64,000 nt of DNA from Neelides folsomi (lineage: Eukaryota > Arthropoda > Collembola > Neelipleona > Neelidae). Positions 45,538 to 54,400 of the stretch are shown here, one piece after another (the first letter of the stretch is position 1; every line of letters begins with the position of its first letter). The notes below the pieces were generated by a model that worked only from the letters and a program-made list of their open reading frames with translations, was not told the DNA's origin and searched no databases. Where the stretch lies: NCBI GenBank assembly GCA_034687125.1, contig JAQGBZ010000214.1, positions 44,625 through 108,624 of the forward strand, read 5' to 3'. The position numbers and the translations under genes are program-made.

Positions 45538-48500
45538 TCTCTCATTCTCTTGCGAGAGATGAACCAAGCTTTTGTCTCTCAGCCGAAGGAAATGGGACGG
45601 AGATGGAATGATAGGCCATTGAACATAAACATGAATCAAAGGAAGTTTTTATTTCCCCTTTAATGTAAGTATGGGTCGGTTCGCCGCTCAATCCTCCTGT
45701 AGAAAAATCCCAATGTAGAGCAAAGTACTACATAACCACTAAAAGGATTACTACGTGTGTGAAGTCCTATGTTGAAGAGACTGCGAATCTCTCAGATCAT
45801 TCCTATCTCAGATGTCTCACAAAATGAGACGCAGAAAAGGAAAAGAGTTTATCCAAAAACATCTCCTGGAGTATTGCCATTTTTACACATGCATCTCCAA
45901 TTCTCCTCAAGTCCTTCTGTGAGAGTAAAGCGAGAGTGAAGCTCAGTTATTCACTTTTATACCCTCATCATCTCATTCTCCCAAGTTTCTCCATCTTATG
46001 AAGAATAATGATAATCCTATCGTTCCTCATTTCCCCTTCACTCATAATAGAAGAACTTTATAAAATTCGGGTTGAAAAATGAAGATCCCCATCAGCCAAG
46101 TCCGCCTCGATGGGAGCAAATGAGTTTCCTCGTTTCGAAGCTCATAGCAAAATCCCACGTCCTCGACTTCCTTCTCTCTAATCCGCCGAAACCTTTTCAT
46201 CATCGGCCTCATCATTATCATAAGCTCGCTCCTTTCCCCCAAAAGCTCTTATTATAACATAGAGATAATAAATCCACTCGGATGGAATGAAAAGGAGTAA
46301 AATGTAAATTCCTAAACTACTCTCGACGAATATGGCCACTCATATACGGACATTCTTCCGGTCTAGAAATTGGGAGACTCGAAAGTTTCTCATCAGCATA
46401 ATACATAATAATAACTATTTTCATTCTCAGCTCATCCAAATCTGCGGAGAGGGCAAAAAGGAGATCAGATCATCGTGGGCTAATATACAATCATCATTTT
46501 TACCCCCAAGAACCTTTAACGAGACAGAGAGTTAAGTGGGCAGACATACTGGGAAAGATATGATTTTTGAGGAAAAGATTCGGCATTGGGAGTTGGCGTT
46601 TTTGGCCAAGTTCCACAGTGCAGGGGAACTGCATACGATTCATTATTCATGTCACCTCAGTTTCCCTGGGCGACTTTCTGCAGTCTTTTAAGCCTCAACT
46701 TTCAATTTTTAAATCTTATTTGCTCCCCACCATGGAAGAAAAACCATAAGAGTTTCGTTCCAGCCTCATTCTCGGAATTTTTGAGTCAGCCATTGATAAA
46801 CATATTTGGCCTGGTGCGGAGCGTTTAGCTATTTGCTTTTCATCCAGTCGAAATCCCCTCGTAACGTAAACAATTAAGGATGATAGGGAAGGTATGAGGG
46901 AAAACGGGATTCGTCCCCAGATATCCATCCAACCTTTAAATTGAGGAATTCATCCCTTGTATTTACCTCCACATACTCAGGACAACATACACAGGCACTT
47001 AACTGCAAATTTGAATCTACACCACCACGTCAATTTCCCTTGAGTCTGAACGATAAACGTGAGACGGAAAAAAGTATTTAGAATCTCATAAACCTCATAG
47101 CTGATTCATCTCTTTGCATATCATCCTGCGCCCACGAACAAACGAGAGTCGTTTGTATATGGAGTATTATGATGAAGTCTTACACCCATTACTCACTTTC
47201 GAATAATATGGAAGTCCTCAAGCTTTCCAATATTACCCTTTGGTTAATGAAGAGAGCATTTCTGAGAAAAACATTGAGGAGGACAGTCAGTTTATTTTCT
47301 TCCTCATTTCCACTGGAGAGGATAAACAAGTTAAAGGGTCATGTCTTCCTTGGGGATCAACGGAATGATAACTTTCAAAGTTCCAACTTCCAATGTATAC
47401 ATTAAAGATAATGAGGAGCAGACTGGAGTGATGAGAAATGAGATGGCTCCCTTTCATATTTAATTCACCAACTTTTTTTGAAAAAGAAAATGGCAGGTCC
47501 TGTCTATAATATCGGAAGTATTTAAGTTTGATGATATAGGCATCTTATATACTCCTACTGTACACATAATGCATCATGCATTTTAAAAGAAAAAGTGACA
47601 CGAGAATTATTAATTTCTCATCTTCAATCTCGTCTGAACGTCTTTCATCTCAAGAGATGAATCAATTGGGCTTAAATACAGGGTGCGATCTCCGGAGATT
47701 TCAATGGGATAAATGAATAATGGAACAGAAGGAGATGATGAAGAATGTCGAGAGCGAAGATGAAAAGTGCTCGAATAGGCCCAGACGGCCCCAAGAATCG
47801 AACATATGGGTGATACACGTCTTTTATAATGTAAGTTATAAGTATATGACACGTCTTTTACATCTTCCTTTAACTACTCTCCGTCGCCCCTGAGCCTGAG
47901 CTGAGAAGGTTATTGAGTGAAGAAGACGACGCTGTTCATTCTCCAACCCGTATTTCCTCATACTTGAGCTGCCTCGACTTTTTCAATGAAAAGGGCCTTC
48001 AGAATCTCCAGAATTGATTGCCCCCGACGAGAACACTCACTCGGTGCTAAAAAACCGGAGCGCCCTCCGAGACTCGACCCGAGACCAAAATAAATGAGAG
48101 GGAACCCTTCTGGGGACAAGCGAAGATTGACTTTAGACACAGCCGACGCCACCGACCAACAACGTTATCAGCCCTTCAAAACTTTCCAACTTATCTTAGA
48201 AATCCCATAATAAATACTTTGATTACTTCCTAATATTTACACCACCCGCTCCCCTGGAACTTGGGATTAAATTATGAGCCTTGACAAAGTGGTAAATCGA
48301 TGATGTCAATCAACAAAGTGAATGTTATGTGTGATAGCCTACTTTTCAAAACAAACAACTTCATAAACAATTCAAGTTTCTCCATTTCTCCTCTTGTAAC
48401 AAGCATGCATTAAAATTAATTGGAATATCGAATATTTATTTTAATTTAATTAATTTTATATATAATTACAATTACTATTCCTAGCCGTGTACTTGAACTC

Positions 48501-49896
48501 AAGTTATTAATATTAAAATATTAAGTATATTCTTTCACTCCTTATTCAATATAAAAGTAATAAATTACTTTAGTATGTGGTTAGAAGAGGAAATGTGTAG
48601 TAATTATCCAATAATATGTGTGGGAGTTGAGTCGTGGGTGAGAGTGAATTGAATGCCGCTCTAATTCTCAATTCCATCAAGTATGACAAGAGTTGTCGAG
48701 ACGCCTACTTTCCTTCAACGTGGGTCAGGCAAAATGCATCTCTTGAGCGTATGAATGAGGAATTAGAAACTCAAAAACGAATGAAACTGAAATTGGTTTA
48801 AATTTCAGGGATCCATTCAGTCTCAATGGATATCACTCCAACGGGATAATGAAATGCATTAAAAGCATTTTGAGAGCCAATTTAATTTGCATATGAGAAA
48901 TGACACATTAATTCATTTCTTTGCCCATTCACCCCAACAAAGAAGGAAAATTCTCTCAAAGATCCAAATTGCCTCTTCTTCATTGTGAATCGAAAGAAGG
49001 AAAGTCGGTGTGAGAGCCTTCAACACTCTAGATAAGTTCACTTTGAATATCATAGACAGATAGATTCGAGACCCATGAAACTTTCCTTATTATCCTTTGC
49101 TTTTAAAGAACTCTGTGCAGATAAATACCATCAATGCCTCTTATGATTATCATACTTTAAAGTTCACAAGAATGAAAGGGATTTTTTTTATTAATACTGC
49201 ACGCTTTTGCAGTTGGCCCATTCAGCCCTTACTGATAAATCTCAATCAAAGTGGAAAATCACTTTCTATGGCCTTTCTTAAAAGATGTACAAAAGATCAG
49301 AAGAAGATATTTGATCACCATCATGATTCATGAACAACCCCAAATCGATGCATGTGTATCAATTAAGGTGGCTAAATACGACATTTCGTGATAGCTTCGA
49401 CTCGTTTAACCAATTTATGGACTATCTTTTTGCTTGGATTTCCCACACAATAAAAATAATATGACCATGTGTGAGTCCGAACACGTATATAGATAAATAT
49501 TGGAATTTTACAGATATAAACGTGACTAATGGCATGTATGACATTCACACCTCGGTAGTAAAATCAGTTGAATGCAATGGAGCCTTGGAGAGTTCGAGGA
49601 AGATATGAAAAATATTTAAAATATGATGTGATTGATGGAATTGGAATAATGAATGGAATGCTTACCTCGCCAGTGTTAGTAAATCCATGCTTTTGGGCGA
49701 TGGACTCAGCAAGGTCGAGGCCACCAGGGATGTGCACTGCCCATTGATCCGTGTAATGATGATGATGATGGTCGTCGTCGGTTTGTGAATTGTCGAGGTA
49801 AGCGAGGGAATTTTCCCCTTCCCACTTCTCCACCTCGGCGACTGACGGACTCGTGGCGAGGGCGAGGAGAATGGCAAAGATGACCATCAGTTCCAT
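1..49896 (-). CDS. Furin-type proprotein convertase (Fur1-like), 5' part, five exons
   Basis: Calcium-dependent subtilisin-family (S8B, kexin/furin) serine protease that cleaves precursor proteins after paired basic residues in the trans-Golgi, at the cell surface or in endosomes. Counting from the Met at 49896, the window encodes 238 residues: hydrophobic signal sequence (about 1-20), propeptide from WAVHIPGG (52-59) with DYYHFVH (81-87), secondary cleavage site RVAKR/S (89-94), primary site RSKR/D (122-126), linker [12 protein letters not shown], catalytic Asp in VVTILDDG (D192) and catalytic His in SNRHGTRC (H233). All four joins are phase 0 with GT-AG borders. As remembered, Drosophila Fur1 is very close around the propeptide end and around [18 protein letters not shown], and closer than PC1 or PC2. 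The catalytic Ser, oxyanion Asn, P-domain and any transmembrane tail are outside the window. Family assignment is firm; Fur1 rather than another furin paralogue is likely but unproved. Confidence 0.92.
98..10063 (-). other. Intron of the convertase gene, about 10.0 kb
   Basis: Non-coding sequence between the catalytic-Asp and catalytic-His exons. Open frames are short (the longest about 114 codons, at 9224-9568), occur on both strands and carry no recognisable domain or codon pattern. I see a 20-bp direct repeat near 1078-1122 and an AT-rich block at about 7260-8050. No nested gene, RNA gene or transposon is supported. Confidence 0.8.
1078..1122. repeat. Direct repeat of 20 bp, period 25
   Basis: The unit GAAAAATAACTCATAAAAAT occurs at 1078-1097 and again at 1103-1122, separated by five bases. 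It lies in an AT-rich part of the intron and is probably a small local duplication. Confidence 0.85.
10064..10192 (-). CDS. Convertase exon: catalytic aspartate
   Basis: 43 codons, phase 0 at both ends, acceptor CTTTCAG and donor GTAAGT. The translation begins [14 protein letters not shown] and contains [23 protein letters not shown], the subtilase active-site Asp block; the first D of DDG is the catalytic residue (residue 192 of the assembled chain). The final N-Y joins D-P of the next exon to restore the family-typical NYDPxASYDVN. The exon stands alone between introns of 11.6 and 10.0 kb. Confidence 0.94.
13631..13687. repeat. Direct repeat of 17 bp, 40 bp apart
   Basis: CACAAGCTCAATATTCA is present at 13631-13647 and identically at 13671-13687. 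The intervening 23 bases are AT-rich. It is a simple local duplication with no sign of a mobile element. Confidence 0.85.
18973..19018. repeat. Perfect 23-bp tandem duplication
   Basis: Two head-to-tail copies of a 23-base unit that starts ATTAGAATCAAATCTC, at 18973-18995 and 18996-19018. An ATTAGA fragment follows two bases after the second copy, and divergence between the two is nil, so the duplication is recent or conserved. Confidence 0.9.
21745..21903 (-). CDS. Convertase exon: primary autocleavage site and start of mature enzyme
   Basis: 53 codons, phase 0 at both ends, acceptor CTTTCAG and donor GTAAGT. It encodes [16 protein letters not shown], where RSKR/D is the site at which the propeptide is removed, then a basic, Gly-rich linker and [12 protein letters not shown], the conserved first element of the mature protease. 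Drosophila Fur1 is, as remembered, nearly the same around the cleavage site. The intron separating it from the previous exon is 961 bp, by far the shortest in this gene. Confidence 0.93.
21904..22864 (-). other. Intron of the convertase gene, 961 bp
   Basis: Separates the two propeptide exons. It contains the perfect inverted repeat at 22638-22669, about 196 bases after the donor. Nothing else is recognisable. Confidence 0.9.
22638..22669. repeat. Perfect inverted repeat, 15-bp arms, 2-base spacer
   Basis: CCTTAACTTCCACAA is followed by AC and then its exact reverse complement. Pairing does not extend outward. Some 20 bases further on, a degenerate version of the right arm (AATTTGTGTAAGTTGAG) appears. 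As RNA the arms form a hairpin whose 2-nt loop is too tight, so the innermost pair or two would open. It sits inside a convertase intron. Confidence 0.9.
22865..22963 (-). CDS. Convertase exon: propeptide core and pH-sensing cleavage site
   Basis: 33 codons, phase 0 at both ends, acceptor ATTTCAG and donor GTAAGA. The translation starts [17 protein letters not shown]. It matches the conserved kexin/furin propeptide segment (human furin has DYYHFWHRGVTKRS). The His before the R-x-x-K-R secondary site lines up with the pH-sensor His69 of human furin. The neighbouring exons read through it without a frame break (GFTNTGE then [13 protein letters not shown] then VKWHKQQ). Confidence 0.93.
25350..25360. 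repeat. Poly-C run of 11
   Basis: Eleven consecutive C bases in an otherwise AT-rich intron. The length is likely to be variable or uncertain in sequencing. Confidence 0.9.
45463..45533. repeat. CT/GA dinucleotide microsatellite, 71 bp
   Basis: Uninterrupted CT repeat of about 35 units, preceded by a pyrimidine-rich lead-in and followed after a short gap by two more TCTC-type bits. On the transcribed (minus) strand it reads as GA repeat. It is the longest simple repeat in the window. Confidence 0.97.
49666..49896 (-). CDS. Convertase coding exon: signal sequence and propeptide start
   Basis: 77 codons ending in phase 0. The exon itself begins at 49900, right after a TTCCACAG acceptor on the minus strand, so four transcribed bases precede ATG 49896-49894. 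The first 20 residues ([11 protein letters not shown]...) are a good signal peptide or signal anchor. Next come an acidic stretch, a DDD-HHHHH run (residues 40-47), and [20 protein letters not shown] followed by [10 protein letters not shown], the hallmark start of the S8 proprotein-convertase prodomain. The exon ends GAG|GTAAGC at 49666. An open frame continues upstream through the acceptor to an ATG at 49977, but the clean acceptor and the signal peptide argue that this part is intron. Confidence 0.88.
49756..49779 (-). repeat. Coding trinucleotide run, five CAT and three GAC codons
   Basis: On the minus strand, three GAC codons are followed directly by five CAT codons, giving DDDHHHHH just before the [12 protein letters not shown] prodomain start. 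It is a short in-frame triplet repeat in what should be the poorly conserved N-terminus of the mature pro-form. Length variation between individuals would not shift the frame. Confidence 0.9.
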
Positions 49897-50166
49897 GAAC
49901 CTGTGGAAAATATTACAAATAGATTCAATTGGAGGAGAATTTTTTAGAATTTTTCCTCTGCACGCAACCCACGTCAACTCATGACCAACAGGTAATGAAT
50001 GACATAAAGGGAAAAATGAACATTTAAAATGAAAGGTATTCCCTGAAATTTAACGATGTTTAACCATAAATCATAAAATAGTTAAATATTAAATCCTGTT
50101 GGAGCTTTATTGCCAATCAAAATAAAATTTCTACCAAAATTGTAATTTGAGCAAAATTGAGTTTAC

Positions 50167-50700
50167 CTGTGAGTTTTGGATTTTTAAAAATTATAAATAT
50201 CTTTCCTCCCGAAAGTCCCATAAGATTATGTGAGGGATGAGGTGCACTTGAAGAATTTAATATCCCGAGTCCGAACCGGGAGCCAATTTTTGTTAAAACT
50301 TAATTTGAAGATTGGAAAATGTTGATGGGGCTTGAAGGAGGTGCAAGCGGGTGGCTCGCACGATGAAGAGTGTGCGAATGAACTTTACGGCCTGCAGACC
50401 CCTCAAGGATTTTCCAAACTATTTTTGGGTGGAGTTTAAGATTGCGACCACTCGGGGATGCATCCGAGACTGGTTGCTCCCGTAATACCCCAAATCGCCT
50501 AACCTACCCTCGCCATCCGCGGGAACGACATCGGGCAAGGGCGATAGAACTCCCGGGTATTTTAGGAATCCACCTTCCCGTTCATCTCATCCATTCTTCC
50601 CCATCCGAACCAAGATTCATTTTGAGGACTAGACCTCCTGCGCCCCCTATGTTCACTCGACTCAACTACATCGGATTTAAATCGTTAGAGCCCTCCACAT
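50167..50700 (-). promoter_or_regulatory. Candidate 5' UTR exon or promoter of the convertase
   Basis: The stretch from about 50330 to 50700 is clearly richer in G+C and CpG than its surroundings. A donor-like CTCACAG|GTAAAC on the minus strand at 50167 lies 266 bp before the signal-sequence exon acceptor (49900). A short non-coding first exon here would be the conservative alternative to the coding exon at 51436-51123. No TATA box or initiator could be assigned. Open frames in this stretch show no recognisable protein. Confidence 0.3.
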
Positions 50701-51122
50701 CCACTTCCATGAATGAATTAACGTTACTCTCGATTTGATGATGTTTAATACAATTTACTTTAAATCCAAACATTAATTACAATTAAACTCTCTCAATAAA
50801 ACTTTACTTTCATAATTCAATTCATCCTATTTTATTCATAATTCTCTTAAAATTCCTTATTCAGAAAATATCACATGTAAGAAGATAACCGGATAAGATG
50901 AGCAGTTTAGATAAAATACCCGAAATCGGCAACAATTTACTAAATATAAATCATTGGTCATTCCGGTGCTGAATCATTAAAGAGAACCGTGGTGTGAGCC
51001 CAGGGCAAACAAAGGGTTTAAACTGTCAAAATGCTTAATGTTTTTGTCAACAAAGTGAACAAAGTTTTAAAATGAGATGAATAAAAACAAGATTCAAAGA
51101 TGAAAATTGGTTCAATAGATAC

Positions 51123-51436
51123 CTGGATCCGAGGAGGGGGTGGGTCCACGGACATGTCACAATATTTTCCAGTTGTCCGGGATAGGACTTGTGTGTTGAG
51201 TGGGGGTGGAGGTTGGGTGTAGGCCGAGCCGGCGCAGCCGGTCTCTGTTGTTCCTCTATGCGTACAACAGGAGAGGTGCTAGGGAGTGCGAGTGAAGTAG
51301 GAGAAGAAGGTGCTGCTTCTGTGGCTCGTTCCGACGACCGTCTCTCCTTCAATAAATGAAGACCCATCGGACACAAACTTACAAACCCCGACAGTGACCC
51401 GGGTGACCTCGTAGCCCGATTCACCCGATTTTTCAT
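51123..51436 (-). CDS. Possible first coding exon of the convertase (N-terminal extension)
   Basis: Open frame of 104 codons plus two bases, with an in-frame TGA shortly upstream of its ATG (51436-51434) and a donor CCAG|GTATCT at 51123. Spliced to the acceptor at 49900, the two leftover bases plus G make an Arg codon, then Phe, then the signal-sequence Met, all in frame. It would add about 106 residues rich in Ser, Pro, Ala and Arg, starting MKNRVNRATRSPGS, and turn the signal peptide into an internal signal anchor. Drosophila Fur1 is remembered to have a long N-terminal extension and to begin similarly (MKN-V-R). The alternative is that this GC-rich stretch is chance frame within the kinase 5' UTR and that translation starts at 49896. 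Confidence 0.42.
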
Positions 51437-51468
51437 ACCCCGGCCTTGCTCATCCCCACGTCTCCATC
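51437..51468. promoter_or_regulatory. Divergent start region between convertase and kinase
   Basis: Only 32 bp separate the candidate convertase ATG (minus, 51436) and the kinase ATG (plus, 51469). Each has an in-frame stop a short distance upstream. The wider 50.3-51.5 kb stretch is the most GC-rich part of the neighbourhood, as expected for a shared bidirectional promoter. If both starts are used, each gene's 5' UTR must overlap the other gene. No core promoter element was recognised. Confidence 0.35.
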
Positions 51469-51471
51469 ATG
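51469..51471 (+). CDS. Kinase exon 1: start codon directly at the donor site
   Basis: The exon would end ATCATG|GTAAGG, so only the Met codon is coding. This ATG is the first in frame after a TAG at 51412-51414, and phase 0 fits exon 2 ([10 protein letters not shown]...). The N-terminus of CK1 gamma is poorly conserved, so homology cannot confirm it; an unseen upstream exon could replace it. Confidence 0.5.
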
Positions 51472-54400
51472 GTAAGGGTTCCGGGCTCGTCCCCCGCCCC
51501 TCTCAGAACTTAAATGTCACTGCCAAACTTCAGTCTCAACTTTGGGACGTCATGTACAATTCCCCACAACAATGTCAATAAAGATGTGATCAAGAGGAGG
51601 AGGATATTGTTACCATTTTCGCCAATGAACTTTATTTGATAACAATGGGATTTTATAAACTTTGGATTGAGTTGTAATTAATTATAATAGATTTAATTTT
51701 GAAGACCAACATTGAACCCTGATTCATTTAATTAAAATCCTGCAAGTGTTTTTAAATTAATTTTTTCTATTTTATTTGATTTTAGAGTCGTGGAGGAGCC
51801 CATCATACCCCTGGAACCAACCAAGGTGGTTCCTCCGTTTTGATGGTTGGCCCAAATTTTAAAGTCGGGAAGAAAATCGGCTGTGGAAATTTTGGTGAAT
51901 TGCGTTTAGGAAAAAATCTCTACACTAATGAACATGTAGCGATCAAATTGGAACCGATGAAAACCAAAGCTCCACAATTGCACATGGAATATCGTTTCTA
52001 CCGCATATTAGGATCTCATGAGGGGGTACCAGACGTGTACTACTTTGGACCATGTGGGAAGTACAACGCTTTGGTGATGGAACTTCTTGGCCCGAGTCTC
52101 GAAGATCTTTTCGATCTCTGCGGACGGAGATTTACTCTCAAGACTGTTCTTATGGTTGCCATCCAGCTGGTAAGAACCTCTTTTACAATCCATTTCGCAT
52201 TATAAATTCTTAAAAAATTCTTAAAATTAGAAAATTGAGAGACGTCGTGGACTTTTCATTTTAAACTCCTTTGTGTTATGCCATGAGAAATTAATGAAAT
52301 TGACGATTTTGTTCAACTTTCCTTTTGACCTACAAATTAGAATGGATAGAATTTATGTGAACGATTAAAGTAATGAAGTTATTTACACGGCATACCTAAT
52401 GAGAATGATTGATATTAATAGTGATGGGCTGATGGATAAATGGACTGTGTGAGTTAAATGTTCCTAATGAGTGTAATTTGTTCTTGCAGCTACACAGGAT
52501 AGAGTACGTGCACTCAAAACATCTCGTGTACAGAGATGTGAAACCGGAGAATTTCCTCATCGGTCGGAGTTCGAATAAGAAAGACAAGATAATCCACATC
52601 ATCGACTTCGGTCTCGCGAAGGAGTACATCGATCCTGAAACCAATAAGCACATACCGTACCGAGAACATAAGTCTCTCACGGGAACGGCTCGATATATGA
52701 GCATCAACACTCACATGGGCAGAGGTTTATACCTTTTATGATCCTATACTTTTTTTACAACATAATTAAATAACTTTGGATTTATATTCCTCTTCCGCCG
52801 ACTTTTCTCTTTTGACTTCTTGATTGTAATTTAATTATGTCCTATAAGTTAATAAGAGCATCAGCTCAAATCAAATCCTATCTTTTCTTATAATGGCTTT
52901 ATGATGAAGTGCTCGTGTTTCCAATTAAATATCAGGTTTCATGTCGTATACTTGCGATGTAATTTATTCTTTTTTCTAATCTTTCCGTATATTTTCAGAG
53001 CAAAGTAGGAGAGATGACCTGGAAGCTTTAGGACATATGTTTATGTATTTTCTCCGAGGGTCCTTGCCGTGGCAAGGGCTCAAGACCTCAACTCTCAAGG
53101 AGCGCTACCAACGAATCGGTGACACCAAGCGAGCGACTCCGATCGAAACTCTTTGTGAAGGCTATCCAGGTTAGTTCTATTTATCTTCAATTGATTTGAT
53201 TTGCCCTTTGGAGATGGATTGATAAATTGATATAAGAAGTTAATTTTGGGATTTTTTCATGAGCAGAAGAGATGGCGACTTACCTCCGTTACGTGAGAAG
53301 ACTCGACTTCTTTGAGACGCCAGATTATGAATACCTGAGAAGAATGTTCCATGATCTCTTCGAGAGGAAGGGATATGTCGATGACGGGGAATTCGACTGG
53401 ACAGGGAAAACTATGGTAAAGTCCTTGAAATTACCTTTTTACCATATCAGCTGTTTGAAGTTGAGAGATTGAATCAAGAAATTCCTTTTATACAGTCAAC
53501 TCCGATTGGATCACTTCAGACTGGGCATGAAGTGATCTCTCCACATAGAGATCAAAGACACTCACATCCTCATCACTCAAATTCAGCTCACAACAATCCT
53601 AGGGTGGCGAATAAGGTAAAAATGCTTTCACCGCTCTTTCCCATTCTCTCCGTCTTTCCACTTATCTCTACATCCTGTACTTTAAATTATTATATCATTA
53701 TATGTAATACTTACTTATAACCACTTATAACCATTTTTGAAAGAGCTTGACTCTTTGTAACAACGAGGTGGTCGTAACTAAACATCAATTTTTGAGAGTG
53801 TAATTTATTTTTGAGAGTATCAAAATTACATTTTATAATATAACATGTTAAGTTTAATTCTCCTTCCTACCATCCTTTTTATTTTGATAATTATGATAAT
53901 TATTGAATTTTAATGAGTTTGACTTTTTCACTAATCCGCTAAAGAAATCATTATTATTCCATTTTTTTCATTCTCCTCTCTCGTGTGTATTAATAACCGG
54001 CGTTTAGAAGTAATTTTCGCCACTCTCTTTCCCATTGTTGATACGGCGTACTTAAACTGTAGTTCTCCACCGCGCCTCTGTTTTATTCGTTGTATTAAAA
54101 GTATCTTCACAGCTGCGGTCCTAGCTCACAAGTAATGTAATACTTACTCCCTAGTCAGCTCAACTCACCAATGAATTTCCTATATATCCTCTTAAAATGC
54201 TAAAAACAATATTTTCCTACTCCTTTTCCCTTTATTCTCCATGGGATAAAGGAAATGGATAGGGCGAGGAAAGGTCAAACGGCACTTGGAGATCCTATAT
54301 GCACTTTTCTCTTTTGTAAAAGTACGTTACATGGGAGTTAAGTGGAGTTGAGGAAATGGTCCATTTAATTGTTTAGATTATTTTTAACCAAGGTTTTCAT

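Larger units (their letters stand above)
22964..49665 (-). other. First long intron of the convertase gene, about 26.7 kb
   Basis: Everything between the signal-sequence exon and the DYYHF exon. I read it for exons and nested genes and found none that can be supported: the frames (up to about 119 codons, for example 41652-42011, 40262-40579, 33124-33441) lack domains and matching splice partners. Notable content: a C-11 run at 25350, a GC-richer patch at about 32930-33450, a 71-bp CT microsatellite at 45463 and a GC-richer patch at about 47880-48170. An unrecognised alternative exon or small RNA could be hidden here. Confidence 0.78.

Noticed and set aside
49897-49977. Upstream in-frame extension of the signal-sequence exon to an ATG at 49977
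   Set aside because: A clear TTTTCCACAG acceptor sits at 49901, and the extension lacks signal-peptide or convertase character.
50255-50290. tRNA T-arm-like sequence (GGTTCGGAC on the minus strand)
   Set aside because: Only the T-arm can be drawn; no acceptor, D or anticodon arm fits.
50442-50738. 98-codon plus-strand frame in the GC-rich promoter region
   Set aside because: Best explained by high GC in the putative promoter or 5' UTR region; no family match and no link to the kinase exons.
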